The notes: a model not told the origin generated them from the sequence alone. A DNA stretch of 64,000 bases from Phaeacidiphilus oryzae TH49 (GCF_000744815.1 NZ_JQMQ01000005.1:5971801-6035800); one strand, 5' to 3'; shown: positions 33,321 to 42,461, counted from the first letter of the stretch. Numbers and translations: made by a program.

Positions 33321-35456
33321 ATGCCCGAGACTCGAAGCGGTACACCCTTCCACGACCTGGACGCCTTCCTCCGGATACCGAGGATCGGCGGGCTCGCGCT
33401 CTCCCCCGACGGGCGCCGGCTGGTCGCCGCCGTGCAGCGACTCGCCGCCGACGGAAAGCGGTTCAACGGCTCGCTGTGGGAGCTCGACCCGGACGGCGAG
33501 CGCCCGGCCCGCCGGCTGACCCGCTCCGCCAAGGGCGAGTCCGCCCCCGGTTTCCGCCCGGACGGCACCCTCCTCTTCCTCTCCGGCCGGCCCGCCGAGG
33601 GCGCGGACGCGACCGAAGCCACCGACGCGAGCGGCGCCGACGAGGCCGCCGAGGCGGCCGGTCCCGAGGGCGGGAAGCCCGGGAAGGACGAAGCCGAGGA
33701 GACCACCGCCCTGTGGGCGCTCCCGCCCGGCGGCGGCGAGGCCGAGCGGGTGGCGGCCCTCCCCGGCGGCGTGGACGGCTACGCCACGGCCCGCGCGGCC
33801 GACCGGATCGCCCTCGGCACCAGCTTCCTGCCCGGAGCCGCGGACACCGCGGCGGACGCCGAGCTCCGGGCCGCCCGCCGGAAGGACGGCACCAGTGCGA
33901 TCCTCCACGAGGAGCCGATGGTCCGGTTCTGGGACCACGACGTCGGCCCCGCCGTCCCGCGGCTGCTGACCACCGGTCAGCTTCCGGCGGAGCAGGGCGC
34001 CCTGGTGGACCACGGGTCGATGTCCCGGCACACCGGGGAGTACGCCCTCTCCGCGGACGGCGCCCTCCTCGCCCACGTCGTCGACGCCGGCGACCACCCC
34101 GACGAGGCCCGTACCGCGATCGTGGTCAGCGACGCCGCCACCGGCAAGCGCCTGCGGGTCCTGGACGAGCCCGGCCGGGACTACTACGCCCCCGCCTTCA
34201 CCCCGGACGGCCGCGGCCTGGTCGCCGGCGTCCACCCGCACGACCGCTGGGAGGAGAGCGGCGAACCGAGCCTGGTGCTGATCGAGGACGCCGGGGACGC
34301 CGCCTCGGAGCCCCGCGACCTGCTGCCCGAGTCCGAGCTCTGGCCCTCCGCCCCGCTGGTCTCGCCGGCGCCGGGCCCCGACGGGGAGCTGGTCCTCTTC
34401 TTCGCCGCCGACGAACTGGGCCACGCCCCGGTCTTCCGGCTGACCGTGCCGCGGACCGGCGCGCCCGCGCAGCCCGTCCGGCTGACCGCTGACGGCGCCT
34501 ACTCGGAGCTCGCCGTCACCCCGGACGGCCGCACCCTCTACGCGCTGCGCTCGCACATCGACGCCCCGCCGGCCCCGGTCCGGCTGGACGCCTGGGCCGC
34601 GGACCAGCAGACGGCCGTGATCCCGGCGCCTGGCGCGCTCGGCCCGGCGGACTTCCCCGGCCGGCTCGCGGAGGTGCGCACCACCGCCGAGGACGGGATG
34701 GCGCTGCGCTCCTGGCTGGTCCTCCCCGAGGAGGCGGGCGCGGACGCCCCGGCCCCGCTGCTGCTCTGGGTGCACGGCGGCCCGCAGCACACCTGGAACG
34801 CCTGGACCTGGCGGTGGAACCCGTGGGTGGCGGCGGCCAACGGCTACGCCGTGCTGCTGCCCGACCCGGCCCTCTCCACCGGCTACGGCAGGCGGATGCA
34901 CGAGCGCGGCTGGGACAACTGGGGCGGCAACCCGTACACCGACGTGATCGCGCTGACCGACGCCGCCCTGGAGCGGCCCGACCTGGACGCCTCGCGGACC
35001 GGGATGATGGGCGGCTCCTTCGGCGGCTACATGGCGAACTGGATCGCGACCCAGACCGACCGCTTCCGGGCCATCGTCACCCACGCCAGCCTGTGGAACC
35101 TCAACGGCTTCGCCGGCACCACCGACTTCCCGGCCGCCTGGCGCCGGGAGATCGGCGACCCGCTGAGGCAGCCGGAGCGCTACGAGAAGAGCTCCCCCCA
35201 CCTGCGGGCCGCACAGATCAGCACGCCGATGCTGGTCATCCACGGCGACAAGGACTACCGGGTGCCGATCGGCGAGGGCCTCGCCCTCTGGGCGGACCTG
35301 GTGCGCTTCGAGGTCCCGGCGAAGTTCCTGTACTTCCCGGACGAGGGCCACTGGATCCTCAAGCCGCCCAACATCCGCCTGTGGTACCGGACCTGGCTCA
35401 ACTTCATGGCCCACCACGTCCTCGGGGCCGAGTGGGTGCGTCCGGACCACCTCTGA
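33321..35456 (+). CDS. S9-family (prolyl-oligopeptidase-type) serine peptidase
   Basis: A 711-residue protein. The N-terminal ~440 residues are a beta-propeller-like region with repeated LSPDGRRL, FRPDGTLLFL and VTPDGRTLYAL elements. The C-terminal ~260 residues are an alpha/beta hydrolase, with the catalytic Ser near 566 in MMGGSFGGYMANW, the Asp in IHGDKDYRVP and the His in FPDEGHWILKP. There is no signal peptide, so it is cytoplasmic. ATG 33321 follows GGAGG. An acidic insert (~95-125) is longer than usual. It resembles acylaminoacyl or dipeptidyl peptidases of this clan. Confidence 0.9.
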   Translation: MPETRSGTPFHDLDAFLRIPRIGGLALSPDGRRLVAAVQRLAADGKRFNGSLWELDPDGERPARRLTRSAKGESAPGFRPDGTLLFLSGRPAEGADATEATDASGADEAAEAAGPEGGKPGKDEAEETTALWALPPGGGEAERVAALPGGVDGYATARAADRIALGTSFLPGAADTAADAELRAARRKDGTSAILHEEPMVRFWDHDVGPAVPRLLTTGQLPAEQGALVDHGSMSRHTGEYALSADGALLAHVVDAGDHPDEARTAIVVSDAATGKRLRVLDEPGRDYYAPAFTPDGRGLVAGVHPHDRWEESGEPSLVLIEDAGDAASEPRDLLPESELWPSAPLVSPAPGPDGELVLFFAADELGHAPVFRLTVPRTGAPAQPVRLTADGAYSELAVTPDGRTLYALRSHIDAPPAPVRLDAWAADQQTAVIPAPGALGPADFPGRLAEVRTTAEDGMALRSWLVLPEEAGADAPAPLLLWVHGGPQHTWNAWTWRWNPWVAAANGYAVLLPDPALSTGYGRRMHERGWDNWGGNPYTDVIALTDAALERPDLDASRTGMMGGSFGGYMANWIATQTDRFRAIVTHASLWNLNGFAGTTDFPAAWRREIGDPLRQPERYEKSSPHLRAAQISTPMLVIHGDKDYRVPIGEGLALWADLVRFEVPAKFLYFPDEGHWILKPPNIRLWYRTWLNFMAHHVLGAEWVRPDHL

Positions 35457-35513
35457 CCAGCGAGGCCGCGCGCCGAATTGACGGTGGATCACGATCTGTG
35501 CAGTCTGCACACG

Positions 35514-36877
35514 ATGAGGAAGCTGCGCTCGAAGAGTCGTTCGGGGCGGCTGCGGGCCGTCGTCGCCGCGCTGGCCGCCACGGCGGTGCTGGCCGCCTCG
35601 GCGGCCTGCGGCGGAGGCGGGAACACCGGGTCCGGCGATGGGACGACCGCGCCCACCGCCGTCGGCGGCGGAGCCGGCATAGCGCCGGCCACCGCCGGCC
35701 CGCGCCGCATCGCCGCCTGGCCGGCCCGGTCACCGCCGGCGGACCGTCCTTCCACGCCCAGACCGTCCGGATGGTCGTCCACAGCACCGTGGCCGGCCGT
35801 TCCCCGCGCCTGGAGTTCTCCAACCGCTACGGCAGCGGCCCGCTGGTGCTGGGCGCCGTGGACGTGGCGCTCCGGCAGGGGAGCGGCGGCAGCGGGGACG
35901 CCGTCCCCGGCAGCCACCGCACCGCCCGCTTCGCCGTCGCCGGCGGCGGGCCGGGCGCCGCCGCCACCTCCACCAGCGTCACCATCCCGGCCGGCGGGGA
36001 GGCCGTCACCCGGCCCGTGGCCCTGGCCGTCGGCGCCGACCGCTCCCTCCTGGTCAGCGTCTACCTGCCGAACCCGACCGGGCCGTCCTCCTTCCACGCC
36101 AACGCCGACGGCACCACCTGGGCGACCGCGCCCGGCGGCGGCGACCACGCCGCCGACGACAGCACCGCGGACTACCCGCGGACCTCCACCCACTGGTACT
36201 ACCTGGACGGCGTCGACCTCGTCCCCGACCGGGCCCGCGACACCGTGGTCGCGTTCGGCGACTCCATCACGGACGGCTCCGCGGCCACCCCGAACGCCGA
36301 CCGCCGCTGGCCGGACGACCTGGCCCGCCGCTTCACGGCCCGGCCCGGCGGCCGGCCGTACGCGGTGGTGGACGCCGGGATCGGCGGCAACCGGCTCCTC
36401 ACCGACGCCCCGCTGCTCGAACACGGCGTCCCCGGGGTCGAACGCTTCACCAGGGACGCGCTGGACCGTCCCGGCGTCCGGTCGGTCGTCGTCCTGGAGG
36501 GCGTCAACGACATCGGCAACGACGCCGGACCGCACGGCGGTCCGCTCACCGCCGCCGAACTCGTCGGCGGGCTGCGGCGGTTGATCGACCTCGCGCACGC
36601 CCGGCACGTCCGCGTCTGCGGCGGAACGATCCTGCCCTTCCGCGGCGCCTTCTACTGGAGCCCGCAGGGCGAGCGGATCCGGGAGGCGGTCAACCGCTGG
36701 ATCCTCACCTCGCACGCCTTCGACTGCACTGTCGACTTCGCCCGCGCGGTCGCCGATCCCGCCGACCCCGAGCGGCTGGCCCCCCGCTACGACAGCGGCG
36801 ACCACCTCCACCCCGGCTCCGCGGGCTACCAGGCGATGGCGGACGCGGTCGACCTCCGGCAGGTCACCGGCGGCTGA
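35514..36877 (+). pseudogene. Exported SGNH/GDSL hydrolase, frame broken by an apparent one-base loss
   Basis: The ATG at 35514 starts a lipoprotein-like signal (VVAALAATAVLAASAACGGG) and a linker ending RRIAAW in one frame. The catalytic part continues in the neighbouring frame from about 35,725: GPVTAGGPSFHAQTVRMVVH, VVAFGDSITDGSA (nucleophile Ser), VDAGIGGNRLL, EGVNDIGND, and SGDHLHPGSAGYQAMAD (Asp-x-x-His). Adding one base just after the TGG codon near 35,722 would fuse the two in order, giving ~455 residues as expected. No other damage is visible, so a consensus error is as likely as a true null allele. If intact it would be a membrane-anchored esterase. Confidence 0.75.
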
Positions 36878-36938
36878 CGGCGGCCGGACCGGCGCGGCCG
36901 GGCGGGTCCGTCCCCCGACCGGGGCAGCCGGCCTGGCC

Positions 36939-36978
36939 GGCCGCCCGGTTCAGGCGCCCGGTTCGGCCGCCCGGTTCA
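36939..36978. repeat. Three short direct repeats between convergent genes
   Basis: CGCCCGGTTC occurs three times within 40 bases, between the SGNH hydrolase stop and the TetR stop. The sequence is GC-rich and could fold, but no clean terminator stem was found. Confidence 0.5.
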
Positions 36979-37661
36979 GCCGACGGGGTTCGCCGTGGCC
37001 GCCGGACGGGCCGGAGCCCGGGTGGGGGCCGCCGGCACCGGCAGGTGGGGGGCCAGCAGAAGGCGGATCACCTCCTCCAGGCGGCGGTAGGCGTCGGCCA
37101 GCGTGCTGCGGCCGGTCACCCAGGCGATCAACTCGCCCTGCCAGGCCGAGTCGATCAGATGCGGCACCACCGACCGGGCCTGCGGCGGAAGTTCGGGAAG
37201 GATGGTGCGCAGCGACTCCTGGCCGACGCAGGCCATCCGCTGCACCGCCTCGCTGGCGAAGGGATCGGTGGAGACCGCGACCGAGACCAGCAGGTGGGCC
37301 ATCTGCGGCTGCCGCTGGAAGGCCCGCAGCCCGCGGTGGACGAAGTTCACCACCCGGTCCGCGGGCTCGTCGGGGCGACGGCCGCCGCCGGCGCCGCCGC
37401 AGCCAGGTCGGCGAGCAGCTGCGCCCACCAGTCCGCGACCGCGGCGGCCAGCAGATGGTCCTTCGAGGAGAAGTACCGGTACGCGGTTCCCAGCGCGACC
37501 CCGGACCGCTCGCTGACGTGCTTCATCTGGACGCGTTCCACGCCCATCTCGGCGACCAGCTGGGTTGCTGCCTCGACCAGGTTCCTGCGGCGTTCCAACT
37601 GGCGGGGAGACATGGCCTCGACCGGCCGAGGGGACAGGTCAACCTTGGACACGCGCCCCAT
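36976..37661 (-). pseudogene. KstR-like TetR-family regulator, frame broken by an apparent one-base loss
   Basis: The N-terminal DNA-binding part reads from ATG 37661: MSPRQLERRRNLVEAATQLV, GVERVQMKHVSERSGVALGT, AYRYFSSKDHLL. It resembles the HTH of KstR-type regulators of sterol/lipid catabolism. After about residue 90 the frame runs to a stop near 37,347. The ligand-domain sequence (DEPADRVVNFVHRGLRAFQR, QMAHLLVSVAVSTDPFASEA, AWQGELIAWVTGRSTLADAY) continues in the adjacent frame down to 36,976. One missing base near 37,365-37,395 would reconcile them into ~228 residues. Since the halves are otherwise well preserved, a sequencing error is plausible. Confidence 0.75.
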
Positions 37662-37698
37662 TCTACGGGGCGACCCCGCGCCGTAGTATGACGCCTGA

Positions 37699-38241
37699 TC
37701 AGGTGAGACGGATCTGGCCGCCGCTCACCCGCACCTTCTGCGGCGCCAGCGGGGCCGGGGCGGGACCGGCCGCGACCGACCCGTCCTCGACCCGGTAGCG
37801 GCTGCCGTGGCAGGGGCAGTCGATGGTGCCGCCGGCCACCTTGTCGACGATGCAGCCGGCGTGGGTGCAGACCGCGCTGTACGCCTTGTACGTCCCGGCG
37901 GTCGGCTGCACCACCACGACCTTGGCGTCGGCGAACACCTTCCCGCCGCCGACCGGGACCTCCGAGGCGGCGCCGAGGGCCCGGCCGCCGGCGGCCGGGG
38001 AGGAACCGGCCATGCCGCTGCTGCCGCTGCCGCTGCCGCTGCCGTCGCCGTTTCCGCTGCCCGAGCCGGCCGAGCTGCCGGAGCTCCCGGAGCCCCCCGA
38101 GCCGCCGTAGCCGGACGAGCCCATGCCGCCGCAGCCGGCCAGCAGCAGGCCGCCCGCCGCCGCGCCCGCCCCGGCCAGCAGCGCGCGCCGGGCCGGGCAG
38201 CCCGGAAGGGCGGGGGCGTCCGTCGTCTCGTTCTCTGCCAT
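37699..38241 (-). CDS. Exported Rieske [2Fe-2S] lipoprotein
   Basis: A 180-residue protein. Residues ~10-40 hold a twin-arginine-like ARRALLAGAGAAAGG region and the lipobox LLAGC. A Gly/Ser-rich linker covers ~40-85. The C-terminal Rieske domain has both cluster-binding motifs, CTHAGC and CPCHGS, with the pattern CxHxGC...CxCHGS. It is probably exported folded by Tat and anchored as a lipoprotein, acting as a small electron carrier. ATG 38241 after GGGAG. Confidence 0.9.
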   Translation of the reverse strand: MAENETTDAPALPGCPARRALLAGAGAAAGGLLLAGCGGMGSSGYGGSGGSGSSGSSAGSGSGNGDGSGSGSGSSGMAGSSPAAGGRALGAASEVPVGGGKVFADAKVVVVQPTAGTYKAYSAVCTHAGCIVDKVAGGTIDCPCHGSRYRVEDGSVAAGPAPAPLAPQKVRVSGGQIRLT

Positions 38242-38311
38242 GGTCAACTCCCGTTGTCCGTGTGGCTGTTGGGACTTCGGGGGGTGGTTACGCGGGCGAC
38301 GGGCGAACGGT

Positions 38312-39241
38312 TCAGCCGTTCTTCCCGGGCTTCTCCTCCGGTCCTCGGGACTCCCCGGGCTTGCGCAGCCGCTCGCGGACCAGCGCCTCCTGCACGCAGG
38401 AGGCGACCAGGTCGCCGTCCCGGGTGTAGAACTCGCCGAGGGCGAGGCCGCGCCCGTCCGAGGCGGAGGGGCTGCGCTGGGCGAAGAGCAGCCACTCGTC
38501 GGCCCGGAACGGCCGGTGGAACCACATCGCGTGGTCCAGGGAGGCCACCGAGAGCTCGGAGCGGGCGCGCTTCTGCCGCGGCGGCTGCCGGTCCAGCGAG
38601 GCGGTCCCGGCCAGCGTCAGGTCCGACATGTAGGCCAGCGCGCAGACCTGGAGCAGCGGGTCGTCGTCCGGCAGCGGCGCGGAGGCCCGCACCCAGACGA
38701 ACTGCTCCGGCATCCCCGGCTCCTCGGCCGGCAGCCCCTCCGCCCGCCGCGGCACGAAGCGCAGGTCCATCGCCAGATGGGTGTGGGAGGCGGCGTACCC
38801 CTCGGGGTCCAGCTCCTTCCACGCCGGGTACGGGTCCGGCAGCTCCTCGGGCGGCGGGACGACCGGCATGGTGCGCTGCCGCCCCTCGTCCTTCTCCGGG
38901 ACCTTGAAGGAGGCGGAGAGGGTGAAGATCGCCTCTCCGTTCTGCACCCCGGTCACCCGGCGGGTGGTGTACGACCGGCCGTCGCGCACCCGGTCCACCT
39001 CGTACACGATGGGCCGCCGCGGGTCGCCCGGGCGCATGAAGTAGCCGTGCAGCGAGTGGACATGGCGCTCGGCGCCGACCGTACGGCCGGCCGCCACCAG
39101 GGCCTGGGCGGCGACCTGGCCGCCGAAGGCGCGCAGCGGCGCGCCGGCGTGGCACCAGCCGCGGAACAGGTTCTGCTCGATCTCGTCCAGGCGGAGCAGC
39201 TCGGCGAAGGCGCCCTTGCGCGCCTCTTCCTCGTCGGTCAT
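38312..39241 (-). CDS. tesB: Acyl-CoA thioesterase II (TesB family)
   Basis: A 309-residue double-hotdog thioesterase. The first hotdog contains GAPLRAFGGQVAAQALVAAG and HSLHGYFMRPGDPRRPIVYE. The second contains SLDHAMWFHRPFRADEWLLF (Asp/His active-site region) and GLALGEFYTRDGDLVASCVQ. It hydrolyses medium- and long-chain acyl-CoA. The C-terminal ~25 residues are charged. It precedes the Rieske gene on the same strand with a 70-base gap. Confidence 0.92.
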   Translation of the reverse strand: MTDEEEARKGAFAELLRLDEIEQNLFRGWCHAGAPLRAFGGQVAAQALVAAGRTVGAERHVHSLHGYFMRPGDPRRPIVYEVDRVRDGRSYTTRRVTGVQNGEAIFTLSASFKVPEKDEGRQRTMPVVPPPEELPDPYPAWKELDPEGYAASHTHLAMDLRFVPRRAEGLPAEEPGMPEQFVWVRASAPLPDDDPLLQVCALAYMSDLTLAGTASLDRQPPRQKRARSELSVASLDHAMWFHRPFRADEWLLFAQRSPSASDGRGLALGEFYTRDGDLVASCVQEALVRERLRKPGESRGPEEKPGKNG

Positions 39242-39312
39242 CCGATCATCGTGGCAGGTCGGGCCGGGGCACCGGGTGTGATCTCGCCCACTGGACGCGT
39301 GCCGTCGCCCGC

Positions 39313-39789
39313 TCAGCCCTGCGGGATCTTGCGGAAGTCCCAGGAGCGGATCGCGGTCGGGGTGATCCGCAGCCAGTCGTGCCTGCCGTCCGGCGGCACC
39401 TCGTCCAGGCCGAAGTTCTTCCGGGCGAAGCCCTTGCGCACCGCCGGCGGGGCCTCGGCGGGCTCGGCGGAGCCGCGTACCTCCACCCCGCGCAGCTCCC
39501 CGTACTCGTGGCCGGCGTCGACCACGACGGCCACCCGCGGTTCGCGGACCGTGTCGGCCCAGCGCTGACTGCGGGTCAGCGAGTACAGCCAGAGGGCGCC
39601 CTCGCCGTCGCCCTCGCCGTCGTCCTCCCCGGCGGGGTCCCAGTAGAACCAGAGCGGGGTCGCGTGCGGGGAGCCGTCGGCGGAGACCGTGGCCACCCGG
39701 CAGGTGCGCTGCTCGGCCAGGAAGGCGTCGCGCTCCTGCCGGTCCATCATGATCCGCCGCCCGCGCCGCTGTTCATTCCTCGATGTCAT
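39313..39789 (-). CDS. PPOX-fold (pyridoxamine-phosphate-oxidase-like) flavin/F420 protein
   Basis: A 158-residue split-barrel protein with CRVATVSADGSPHATPLWFY near residue 30, SLTRSQRWADTVREPRVAVV, and a C-terminal HDWLRITPTAIRSWDFRKIP. The family uses FMN or, often in actinobacteria, F420. An acidic GEDDGEGDGEGALW insert is local. The ATG 39789 is used; internal ATGs at 39750/39747 are alternatives. A KstR-like palindrome lies 15 bases upstream, so lipid or sterol-related regulation is possible. Confidence 0.82.
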   Translation of the reverse strand: MTSRNEQRRGRRIMMDRQERDAFLAEQRTCRVATVSADGSPHATPLWFYWDPAGEDDGEGDGEGALWLYSLTRSQRWADTVREPRVAVVVDAGHEYGELRGVEVRGSAEPAEAPPAVRKGFARKNFGLDEVPPDGRHDWLRITPTAIRSWDFRKIPQG

Positions 39790-39803
39790 GGGCGCACGTT
39801 ACC

Positions 39804-39817
39804 TAGAACGAGTTCTA
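39804..39817. promoter_or_regulatory. Palindromic operator TAGAACGAGTTCTA (KstR-like box)
   Basis: The arms TAGAAC and GTTCTA are exact reverse complements with a GA spacer. This fits the known KstR consensus (AACnnGTT core with flanking T/A). It is just upstream of the PPOX start, where a repressor would block transcription. The KstR-like regulator gene at 36,976-37,661 is 2 kb away. Confidence 0.65.
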
Positions 39818-39867
39818 TTCCGGAAGGGCCACGGCCGGCTCCGCGATCACCCGGTAGGCTGCCCGCC

Positions 39868-39912
39868 ATGAACCCGTACACGGCTCTCGTACTCCCCCCT
39901 CCCGCGCGCTGA
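39868..39912 (+). CDS. Candidate 14-codon leader peptide upstream of the DMT exporter
   Basis: ATG 39868 to TGA 39912 encodes MNPYTALVLPPPAR, with a weak AGG-containing ribosome-binding site. It ends in Pro-Pro-Pro, a sequence known to stall ribosomes. After the stop, CGGGCAG (39915-39921) can pair with CTGCCCG (about 39,972-39,978), and GCGCTGA/GCGCTGAAC repeats offer alternative folds before the exporter start at 40,042. This is the layout of a ribosome-mediated attenuator, but expression is not shown. Confidence 0.4.
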   Translation: MNPYTALVLPPPAR

Positions 39913-40041
39913 GCGGGCAGGGAAGACGGAGGGGCCGCAGGCGCTGAACGCGCCCGGCCCGCGCTGAACGCTGCCCGCGGAGACGACACCCACCCGTCCA
40001 CGCGCGGACCAAGCGCTCATCCCGTACGGAGTCACCCCCTC

Positions 40042-41085
40042 ATGCGCGCGACCTCACGCACGCTCCCGCGTTCCCTCGACCGCCCCGGCGCGGCCGGCCT
40101 CCCGGCCGAAGCCGGCCACCCCGGCGCCGCGCCCCGCCTGCTCTCCGTGCCGCGCGGGCTCGCCTACGCGGCCTTCGCCGCCGTCTCCTGGGGCACGGCC
40201 GGCGCCGCGGCCACCCTCCTCCACCAGTTCTCCGGGCTCGGCCCGTTCGCCATCACCTTCTGGCGGTTCTCACTCGGCGCCCTGCTGCTCCTCGCCGGCC
40301 GGATCCGCCGGCTGCCCCGGTGGCGGCAGCTGCGCCGGGAATGGCCGTGGCTGCTCGCCACCGCCGCCGGGATGTGCGTCTTCCACGTCTGCTACCAGAC
40401 CGCGATCGTCCTCTCCGGGCTGGCCGTCGGCACCGCCGTCACCCTCGGCGCGGCCCCGGTGCTGACCGCCCTCGCCGCCCGGCTGCTCTTCGGCGAGCGG
40501 ATCGGGCGCGGCGGCGCGACGGCCGTGCTGCTGGCCGTCGGCGGCCTGCTGCTGCTGGCCTTCGGCGGCGCCGGCGCCGGGACCGCCTCCGGTGGCACCG
40601 CACCGCTCTGGGGCTATCTGGCCGCCCTGGGCTCGGCGGCCGGGCTCGGCGCCACCAATCTGCTCAGCCAGTTCCAGGCCCAGACCCAGGCCCAGGCCGG
40701 GCGGCCCGGCGGCAGCGGGCTGAGCGCGCCGGACCGGGCGGCCGGCGGGTTCGCCGTCGGAGTGGTGCTGCTGCTCCCCGTGCTGCCCTTCGTCCAGCTG
40801 CTGCCCACCGGCGGCCGATGGGTCGAGGCGTACGGGCTGATCGCCTTCCTCGGGCTGGTGCCCTCCGCGCTGGCCTACGCGCTGATGTTCCGCTCGCTGA
40901 CCGTGGTCAGCGCCACCACGGTGACCGCGATCGCCATGCTGGAGCCGGTCGCCGCGCTGCTGCTCGGAGCGACCCTCCTCGGCGAGCGGCTGACCGCGCC
41001 GGCGCTGGCCGGCACCGGGGTGCTGCTGCTCGCCGTGCTGCTGCTGGCGCTCGCGGAGCGGCGGCGGCCTGGCCGTCCGGGGTGA
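40042..41085 (+). CDS. EamA-family DMT-type membrane exporter
   Basis: A 347-residue protein with ten hydrophobic helices in two EamA repeats. The first has WGTAGAAATLLHQFSGLGPF, FWRFSLGALLLLAG and AVGTAVTLGAAPVLTALAA. The second has LVPSALAYALMFRSLTVVSA and TAIAMLEPVAALLLGATLLG. A Gln-rich cytoplasmic loop (QFQAQTQAQAG) lies between them. These proteins export amino acids or drugs. The 129-base leader region contains the small ORF described above. Confidence 0.9.
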   Translation: MRATSRTLPRSLDRPGAAGLPAEAGHPGAAPRLLSVPRGLAYAAFAAVSWGTAGAAATLLHQFSGLGPFAITFWRFSLGALLLLAGRIRRLPRWRQLRREWPWLLATAAGMCVFHVCYQTAIVLSGLAVGTAVTLGAAPVLTALAARLLFGERIGRGGATAVLLAVGGLLLLAFGGAGAGTASGGTAPLWGYLAALGSAAGLGATNLLSQFQAQTQAQAGRPGGSGLSAPDRAAGGFAVGVVLLLPVLPFVQLLPTGGRWVEAYGLIAFLGLVPSALAYALMFRSLTVVSATTVTAIAMLEPVAALLLGATLLGERLTAPALAGTGVLLLAVLLLALAERRRPGRPG

Positions 41086-41110
41086 GCAGCGCGGATGAAA
41101 GGATGAGCGG

Positions 41111-42418
41111 GTGCATCCACCGTCCCACCCGCTCGCCCTCTCCTCGCTGCTGCCCGGTCCGCTGGCCGAGTTCGCCTCCGTGCTGGTGCTGATCGGCGTG
41201 CTCGCCTTCGCCGTGCTGCGGCCGCGGGGCTGGCCGGAGGCGCTGGCGGCGGTGCCGGGGGCGGGGCTGCTGATCGCCCTCGGGGCGGTGCCGTCCGGCC
41301 CCGCCTGGACGCAGCTGCGCACGCTGCTGCCGGTGGTCGGCTTCCTGGCCTGCGTCCTCGTGCTGGCCTGGCTGTGCGCCGAGGACGGGCTCTTCGAGGC
41401 GGCCGGGGAGCTGGTCGCCCGGTACACCGGGAGCAGCGCGCAACGGCTGCTGGTCGGGGTGTTCGCGGTGGCCGCCGTGGTCACCGCGGTGCTCAGCCTG
41501 GACGCGACGGTGGTGCTGCTGACCCCGGTGGTCTTCGTGACCGCGTCGAAGGTCGGCGCGCATCCGCGCCCGCAGGTGTACGCCTGCGGGCACCTCTCCA
41601 ACACGGCCTCGCTGCTGCTGCCGGTCTCCAATCTGACCAACCTGCTGGCGCTGGGCGCGAGCGGGCTGAGCTTTCTGCGGTTCGGCGCGCTGATGGCCCT
41701 GCCGTGGGTGGCCGCGGTGGCCGTGGAGTACGGGATCTTCCGCTGGTTCTTCCGGGCCGACCTCGCCGAGCCGACCACCGAGGAGCGCAGGACGGGGGCG
41801 GAGGGGCCGTCCGGCCGGCTGCCGGTGTTCACCCCGGTGGTGCTGGGGCTGACCCTGGTCGGCTTCGTGGTCTGCTCGCTGCTGGGGGTCAACTCGGCCT
41901 GGGCGGCCTTCGCCGGCGCGCTGGTGCTGGCCGTCCGGGCGGTGGCGCGGCGGCAGGCGACGGTGCGGGGGGTGGTGCTGGCGGCGAACCCGGCGTTCTG
42001 CGTCTTCGTGCTGGCGCTCGGGGTGATCGTCTCGGCGGTGGTGCAGAACGGGCTGGGCCGGGCGGTGGGCGACGTGCTGCCGCGGGGCAGCGGGTTCCTG
42101 TCGCTGCTGGCGATCGCCGGGATCGCGGCGGTGCTGTCCAACGTGATCAACAACCTGCCGGCGGTGCTGGCGCTGCTGCCGCTGGTCGCGGGGGACGGGG
42201 CGGGGCCGGTGCTGGCGGTGCTGCTGGGGGTGAACCTGGGACCCAACCTCAGTTACGCGGGGTCGCTGGCGACCCTGCTGTGGCGGCGGGTGCTGCGTGA
42301 CCACCAAGTCGACCCCGGGATCACCCAGTTCACCCGGCTCGGCGCGGTGACCGTCCCGGCGACGCTGCTGGCCGCGACGGCGGCGCTGTGGGCTTCGCTG
42401 GCGGTCACGGGCGGCTGA
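41111..42418 (+). CDS. ArsB/SLC13-type anion permease
   Basis: A 435-residue membrane protein with about 11-12 helices. Family features are VLSLDATVVLLTPVVFVTAS, CGHLSNTASLLLPVSNLTNL and VLSNVINNLPAVLALLPLV, followed by LGVNLGPNLSYAGSLATLLW, the paired anion-binding loops of ArsB/CitT-like transporters. It starts at GTG 41111, 25 bases after the EamA gene. No ars regulator or reductase is near, so arsenite may not be the cargo. Confidence 0.85.
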   Translation: MHPPSHPLALSSLLPGPLAEFASVLVLIGVLAFAVLRPRGWPEALAAVPGAGLLIALGAVPSGPAWTQLRTLLPVVGFLACVLVLAWLCAEDGLFEAAGELVARYTGSSAQRLLVGVFAVAAVVTAVLSLDATVVLLTPVVFVTASKVGAHPRPQVYACGHLSNTASLLLPVSNLTNLLALGASGLSFLRFGALMALPWVAAVAVEYGIFRWFFRADLAEPTTEERRTGAEGPSGRLPVFTPVVLGLTLVGFVVCSLLGVNSAWAAFAGALVLAVRAVARRQATVRGVVLAANPAFCVFVLALGVIVSAVVQNGLGRAVGDVLPRGSGFLSLLAIAGIAAVLSNVINNLPAVLALLPLVAGDGAGPVLAVLLGVNLGPNLSYAGSLATLLWRRVLRDHQVDPGITQFTRLGAVTVPATLLAATAALWASLAVTGG

Positions 42419-42433
42419 GCCCGGAGGGCGGAC

Positions 42434-42461
42434 GAGGGGCGCGGGGTTTCCCGCGCCCCTC
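42434..42461. terminator. Terminator with a perfect 12-base stem between convergent genes
   Basis: GAGGGGCGCGGG (42434-42445) and CCCGCGCCCCTC (42450-42461) are exact reverse complements around the loop GTTT. It sits between the permease stop and the end of the MBL hydrolase gene. Confidence 0.85.

Noticed and set aside
30711-35510. A 1599-codon open frame on the minus strand
   Set aside because: It is antisense to the XRE, ICMT-like and S9 peptidase genes. High GC3 makes the complementary frame open, and its translation is Gly/Arg/Pro-rich without domains.
41111-42418. Arsenic resistance operon
   Set aside because: The permease resembles ArsB but no arsR, arsC or related gene adjoins it.
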